Assembly (NCBI GenBank): GCA_016742095.1
Contig: JACVCJ010000020.1
Location: 1-64,000 of the forward strand
From: Bacteroidia bacterium
GTDB lineage: Bacteria > Bacteroidota > Bacteroidia > CAIKAF01
DNA length: 64,000 nt
Reading direction: 5' to 3'
A program made the translations under genes and the position numbers. The notes below the pieces were generated by a model. That model was not told where the DNA came from. It ran no database searches and saw only the letters and a list, made by a program, of their open reading frames with translations. Below are positions 61,145-64,000 of the stretch, one piece after another (the first letter of the stretch is position 1; each line of letters opens with the position of its first letter).

Positions 61145-61377
61145 ATGATACCTGTATCAAAAAACGAACTGTTGGCAGAGATCGGATCGCAGTACAAAAA
61201 AGTGCGGGATGAATTTGCCGCATTCCCGCCTGCTGAAACGGCCCGGCAACGAAGATCTGTACGCCGCCCCTGGTACAGAACCTGCACCCTGGGCCGCATG
61301 ATACAGCTGAACACGGTGTCGCCTACAAAAATGCCCGCGCCCGCCTGTGCAGTGCGCTAAAAGCAGCAAAAAAATAA
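61145..61377 (+). pseudogene. Broken ClbS/DfsB-family gene
   Basis: The start MIPVSKNELLAEIGSQYKKVRDEF matches the N-terminus of the ClbS/DfsB (DinB-like, four-helix) family, and the end (LGRMIQLNTVSP, then in a shifted frame YKNARARLCSALKAAKK, stop at 61377) matches its C-terminus. The middle ~90 residues are missing, and one base appears lost between SP and YK, so the ~165-residue protein is reduced to two ends in two frames. The intact family includes colibactin-resistance cyclopropane hydrolases. Confidence 0.7.
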
Positions 61378-61441
61378 AGCGGGTACGTTAAACTTTTGTA
61401 CCTTTCAAAGGTCTAACCCGGGATACGATTCCAATACCACT

Positions 61442-62758
61442 ATGAAAAAATCATCTCTGTTTGCAATGCTGGGATTCCTGTTGACTGCGGTACAGGCCCA
61501 GAATCTTTATTTTCCGCCGCTGACCGGCAATACCTGGGAAACGGTCTCGCCTGCATCGCTGGGCTGGTGCGAAGATAAGATCGATATCCTGCACGATTAC
61601 CTGGAGCAGAAAAATACCAAAGCCTTTATTGTGCTGAAGGACGGAAAGATAGCCATTGAGCGTTATTACGGTACCTTTACACAGGACAGCCTCTGGTACT
61701 GGGCATCTGCCGGCAAAACGCTCACTTCTTTTACGGTGGGTATTGCTAAACAGGAAGGCCACCTGGCCCTGAGTGACCTGACCTCGCAGTACCTCGGCAG
61801 CGGCTGGACGGTATGTCCGCCCGCCAAGGAAGACCTGATCACTATACGCCACCAGCTTAGCATGACCAGCGGACTGGACGACGGCGTGCCCGATCATTAC
61901 TGCACCATCGACACCTGCCTGCAGTACAAGGCCGATGCCGGTACGCGCTGGGCCTATCACAACGGGCCTTATACACTGCTGGACGGTGTAATTGAAAATG
62001 CTACCGGCCAGAACCTGAACCTGTATTTTACCCAGAAGGTAAAAAATCCGACAGGTATTACCGGAGCTTTTGTACCGATGGGCTTTAACAATGTATTTGT
62101 GAGCAAGGCCCGCAGTATGGCGCGTTTCGGGCTGCTGATGCAGAACCGCGGCAACTGGAACGGTACGCAGGTAATGACGGATACGGGCTACTACAACCAG
62201 ATGATCAACCCTTCGCAGACACTCAATAGATCGTATGGTTACCTGTGGTGGCTCAACGGCAAAGCTTCGTATATGGTTCCCGGGTACCAGGTCAATATAC
62301 CCGGGCCGCTGAATCCTTCGGCGCCGCCGGACATGTATGCGGCCCTCGGTAAAAACGGACAGATACTCAACATTGTGCCCAGCCAGGGACTCGTGTACGT
62401 ACGTATGGGCGACGCGCCCGGCGTGGGCGAAGTGCCTCTCCTGTTCAACGATACCATCTGGCAGAAGCTGAACGCGGTGCTGTGTACATCCGGTCTCGAA
62501 AATACGGCAGCACAGATGCAGGAACTGAAGGCCTGGCCCAATCCCGCTGCGGATTTCTGTACGCTGCAGGTGCCGATGGCCGGATCGGTGATCTCTCTGA
62601 CCGATATGTCGGGCCGTGTACTGTTCAGCGAAAAACGCGCGGCTACTGATGACTATACGATAGCTCTTTCGGCTTACCCGGCCGGGATGTATACCCTGCG
62701 TTGCCAGGCCCCGGACGGGCAGCTGTACGGCACCCGATTATTGATCGCCCCTAAATAA
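61442..62758 (+). CDS. Serine hydrolase (class C beta-lactamase fold) with T9SS domain
   Basis: A 438-residue secreted enzyme: signal peptide (ends VQAQ), a beta-lactamase/DD-peptidase fold with Ser89-Ala-Gly-Lys92 and Tyr172-His-Asn174 (class C SxxK and YxN), and a C-terminal type IX sorting domain starting LKAWPNPAADFCTL. Such enzymes are esterases, D-amino-acid peptidases or carboxypeptidases more often than true beta-lactamases. It should be displayed at the cell surface. Confidence 0.9.
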   Translation: MKKSSLFAMLGFLLTAVQAQNLYFPPLTGNTWETVSPASLGWCEDKIDILHDYLEQKNTKAFIVLKDGKIAIERYYGTFTQDSLWYWASAGKTLTSFTVGIAKQEGHLALSDLTSQYLGSGWTVCPPAKEDLITIRHQLSMTSGLDDGVPDHYCTIDTCLQYKADAGTRWAYHNGPYTLLDGVIENATGQNLNLYFTQKVKNPTGITGAFVPMGFNNVFVSKARSMARFGLLMQNRGNWNGTQVMTDTGYYNQMINPSQTLNRSYGYLWWLNGKASYMVPGYQVNIPGPLNPSAPPDMYAALGKNGQILNIVPSQGLVYVRMGDAPGVGEVPLLFNDTIWQKLNAVLCTSGLENTAAQMQELKAWPNPAADFCTLQVPMAGSVISLTDMSGRVLFSEKRAATDDYTIALSAYPAGMYTLRCQAPDGQLYGTRLLIAPK

Positions 62759-62764
62759 AAGCCC

Positions 62765-63277
62765 GTGAAAAAACTGCTGCTCATAGCTATTTTCTGCTGC
62801 TTCTCAGGTATACTGAGCGCTCAGCATGTATATACGAAAGATGCGTATAAGGCATATGAAAAGAAGCCCTGGCATAAAAAATATACGAAAAACGGAAAAA
62901 TAACGGCAGAGACCTTCCGGCTGTATTCGGTGATCTTTGTGTTTGCAAGAGATTCGTTCTATTACGATACGGTTGCGGACCTCGACAGCCTGGTGACCTG
63001 GATGCAGGAAAATCCCCGCATACGTATAGAGCTGGGTGTGCATATAAGCCGCTGCAACCCCGAGGCCAGCCGCCTGTATTCCCACAGCAGGGCGGAATAT
63101 GTACAGAAATACCTGTTGCAAAAAGGCATTGCCCCGGAACGGATCGTAGCCCGGGGATACGAATGCAGCCACCCGCTGATAGCGGAAGACGAGATCAAAG
63201 AACTGGGTACAGAAGAAGAACGAATGAATGCCGACCGGGTGAACCGGCGGATCGAAATTCGCATACTCGATCAATGA
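62765..63277 (+). CDS. OmpA-like domain protein
   Basis: A 170-residue exported protein starting with GTG at 62765 (signal MKKLLLIAIFCCFSGILSAQ). The C-terminal ~110 residues form an OmpA-like peptidoglycan-binding fold (DSFYYDTVADLDSLVTWMQENPRIRIELGVHIS; SRAEYVQKYLLQKGIAPERIVARGYE; NRRIEIRI), although the usual D/R diaminopimelate residues are only partly recognisable. Six bases follow the serine hydrolase stop, so they share a transcript. It may tether envelope components to peptidoglycan. Confidence 0.78.
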   Translation: MKKLLLIAIFCCFSGILSAQHVYTKDAYKAYEKKPWHKKYTKNGKITAETFRLYSVIFVFARDSFYYDTVADLDSLVTWMQENPRIRIELGVHISRCNPEASRLYSHSRAEYVQKYLLQKGIAPERIVARGYECSHPLIAEDEIKELGTEEERMNADRVNRRIEIRILDQ

Positions 63278-63290
63278 TATATATACTAAA

Positions 63291-63617
63291 ATGAGTCTTA
63301 TTGCCGAAACGCCCGAACCACCGTATTATGCGGTGATCTTTAGCTCGCTGCGCACAGACGATGCCGAAGGCTATGCCGAAATGAGTGCCCGTATGCTGGA
63401 ACTGGCCGCACAGCAGCCCGGTTACCTGGGGCACGAAAGCGTCCGGGACGGACTGGGTATTACTGTTTCGTACTGGGAAAGCCCGGAAGCCATCCGCAAC
63501 TGGAAGAAAAATACGGAACATCTTTTTGTCCAGCAGCAGGGCCGCAGCAAATGGTACAGCGCGTACAAGACCCGGGTGTGCAAAGTGGAAAGGGACTATG
63601 GTTTTGAAACGCTTTAA
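63291..63617 (+). CDS. Antibiotic biosynthesis monooxygenase (ABM) family protein
   Basis: A 108-residue ABM-fold protein (YYAVIFSSLRTDDAEGYAEMSARMLELAAQQPGYLGHESVRDG; SYWESPEAIRNWKKNTEH). ABM proteins are small dimeric alpha+beta barrels that act as heme-degrading or quinone-forming monooxygenases, or simply as stress proteins; the substrate is unknown here. It is the last of three plus-strand genes close together (14-base gap). Confidence 0.9.
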   Translation: MSLIAETPEPPYYAVIFSSLRTDDAEGYAEMSARMLELAAQQPGYLGHESVRDGLGITVSYWESPEAIRNWKKNTEHLFVQQQGRSKWYSAYKTRVCKVERDYGFETL

Positions 63618-63667
63618 ATTTCCGGCCCGGAAACGGATTTAACCACGCTTAATTATGTAAAGTGTTT

Positions 63668-64000
63668 TTAGCCGAACAGATCGTCGAGCGTAACCTGGTT
63701 CTCTACCAGTTCGGCCGCATAGGCATTTTCAGCCAGTCCGAAGGTCGTGATCATAGTGATGAATATACTTTTTCGGGTGCCGGTGCTCTCGCGGAAGCGT
63801 ACTTTACGGTCCCGCAGACGGGCGGCGTAGTCCTTTGTAATGGTAAAGGGCCCGTCGTAAAATTTCATTTCACAGAGGTTGATCACGCGGTCGGCCCGGT
63901 CCAGCAGCAGGTCGATCTGCATGCCCGATTCCCCGGTGTTTCCTTTTAGTATATAGCCCGAGGCTTCGGTATAAACGGCCGGGATGCCCAGCGTATACTT
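63668..64000 (-). CDS. Predicted AAA+ ATPase, C-terminal part (partial)
   Basis: Only the last 110 codons lie in the window; the frame stays open to position 64000 and continues beyond it. The segment MQIDLLLDRADRVINLCEMKFYDGPFTITKDYA and the end VRFRESTGTRKSIFITMITTFGLAENAY match the C-terminal nuclease-like (DUF234/PD-(D/E)XK-type) domain of the archaeal-type ATP-binding proteins widespread in Bacteroidota. Its ATPase core would lie outside. The CDS is cut, not broken. Confidence 0.8.
   Translation of the reverse strand, partial: KYTLGIPAVYTEASGYILKGNTGESGMQIDLLLDRADRVINLCEMKFYDGPFTITKDYAARLRDRKVRFRESTGTRKSIFITMITTFGLAENAYAAELVENQVTLDDLFG

Overview
The window is chromosomal DNA from a member of the phylum Bacteroidota. 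Four things point there: -7 promoter boxes of the form TAnnTTTG in front of many genes, three secreted proteins ending in type IX secretion (T9SS) sorting domains, a TonB-dependent receptor with a carboxypeptidase-like plug extension, and many small SPII lipoproteins. A position near the Chitinophagia/Saprospiria is plausible, but I cannot fix the genus from sequence alone. Most genes look GC-moderate. The clearest exception is the AT-rich gene at 27.9-29.6 kb.

0-13.9 kb: an AraC regulator; tRNA-Leu(CAG) with its own promoter and terminator; a divergent HxlR regulator / DsbA-like lipoprotein pair; a LytS/LytTR two-component pair; a fatty-acid-hydroxylase-type membrane enzyme; a VOC-TfoX-VOC group; a large one-piece propeller sensor kinase; an alkA remnant beside an intact tag gene; and an ArsR regulator coupled to an SRPBCC-VOC fusion. 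14-21.6 kb: mainly secreted lipoproteins of unknown role, a solenoid protein and an HSL-type esterase. 21.6-25.8 kb: a MerR regulator divergent from two NAD(P)-binding oxidoreductases with a perfect 30-bp dyad between them, then a hipBA toxin-antitoxin pair with a strong operator, then a small GIY-YIG nuclease.

25.5-26.85 kb is the most unusual stretch. An intact tRNA-Asp(GTC) gene is followed downstream on its own strand by four partial copies of itself. Each copy keeps the 3' half of the tRNA and its terminator but has a small palindrome where the anticodon/variable region should be. Three of these copies are exact 137-bp tandem units. Two further long repeats, and the GIY-YIG gene overlapping one more degraded tRNA-like piece, complete the array. 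It looks like a tRNA-tail cassette array or the scars of repeated integration.

26.9-37.5 kb: DUF58 protein, an AT-rich secreted protein, thioredoxin, a PD40 lipoprotein, a DUF6702/HupE pair, a CPA1 antiporter and an M1 metallopeptidase. 37.5-49.7 kb: phasin-like protein, topoisomerase IV/gyrase subunit A (parC type) abutting a T9SS protein, the UbiA-Maf-small protein operon, a secreted lysyl-endopeptidase-like protease, a TonB receptor unit and a DgkA-type kinase. 49.7-55.8 kb: a MarR-regulated RND tripartite efflux system. 55.8-64 kb: a GNAT acetyltransferase, DUF695/RraB-like and SUFU-domain proteins (immunity-like), acyl-CoA dehydrogenase, a broken ClbS/DfsB gene, a T9SS serine hydrolase, an OmpA-like protein, an ABM monooxygenase and the 3' end of a predicted ATPase cut by the window edge.
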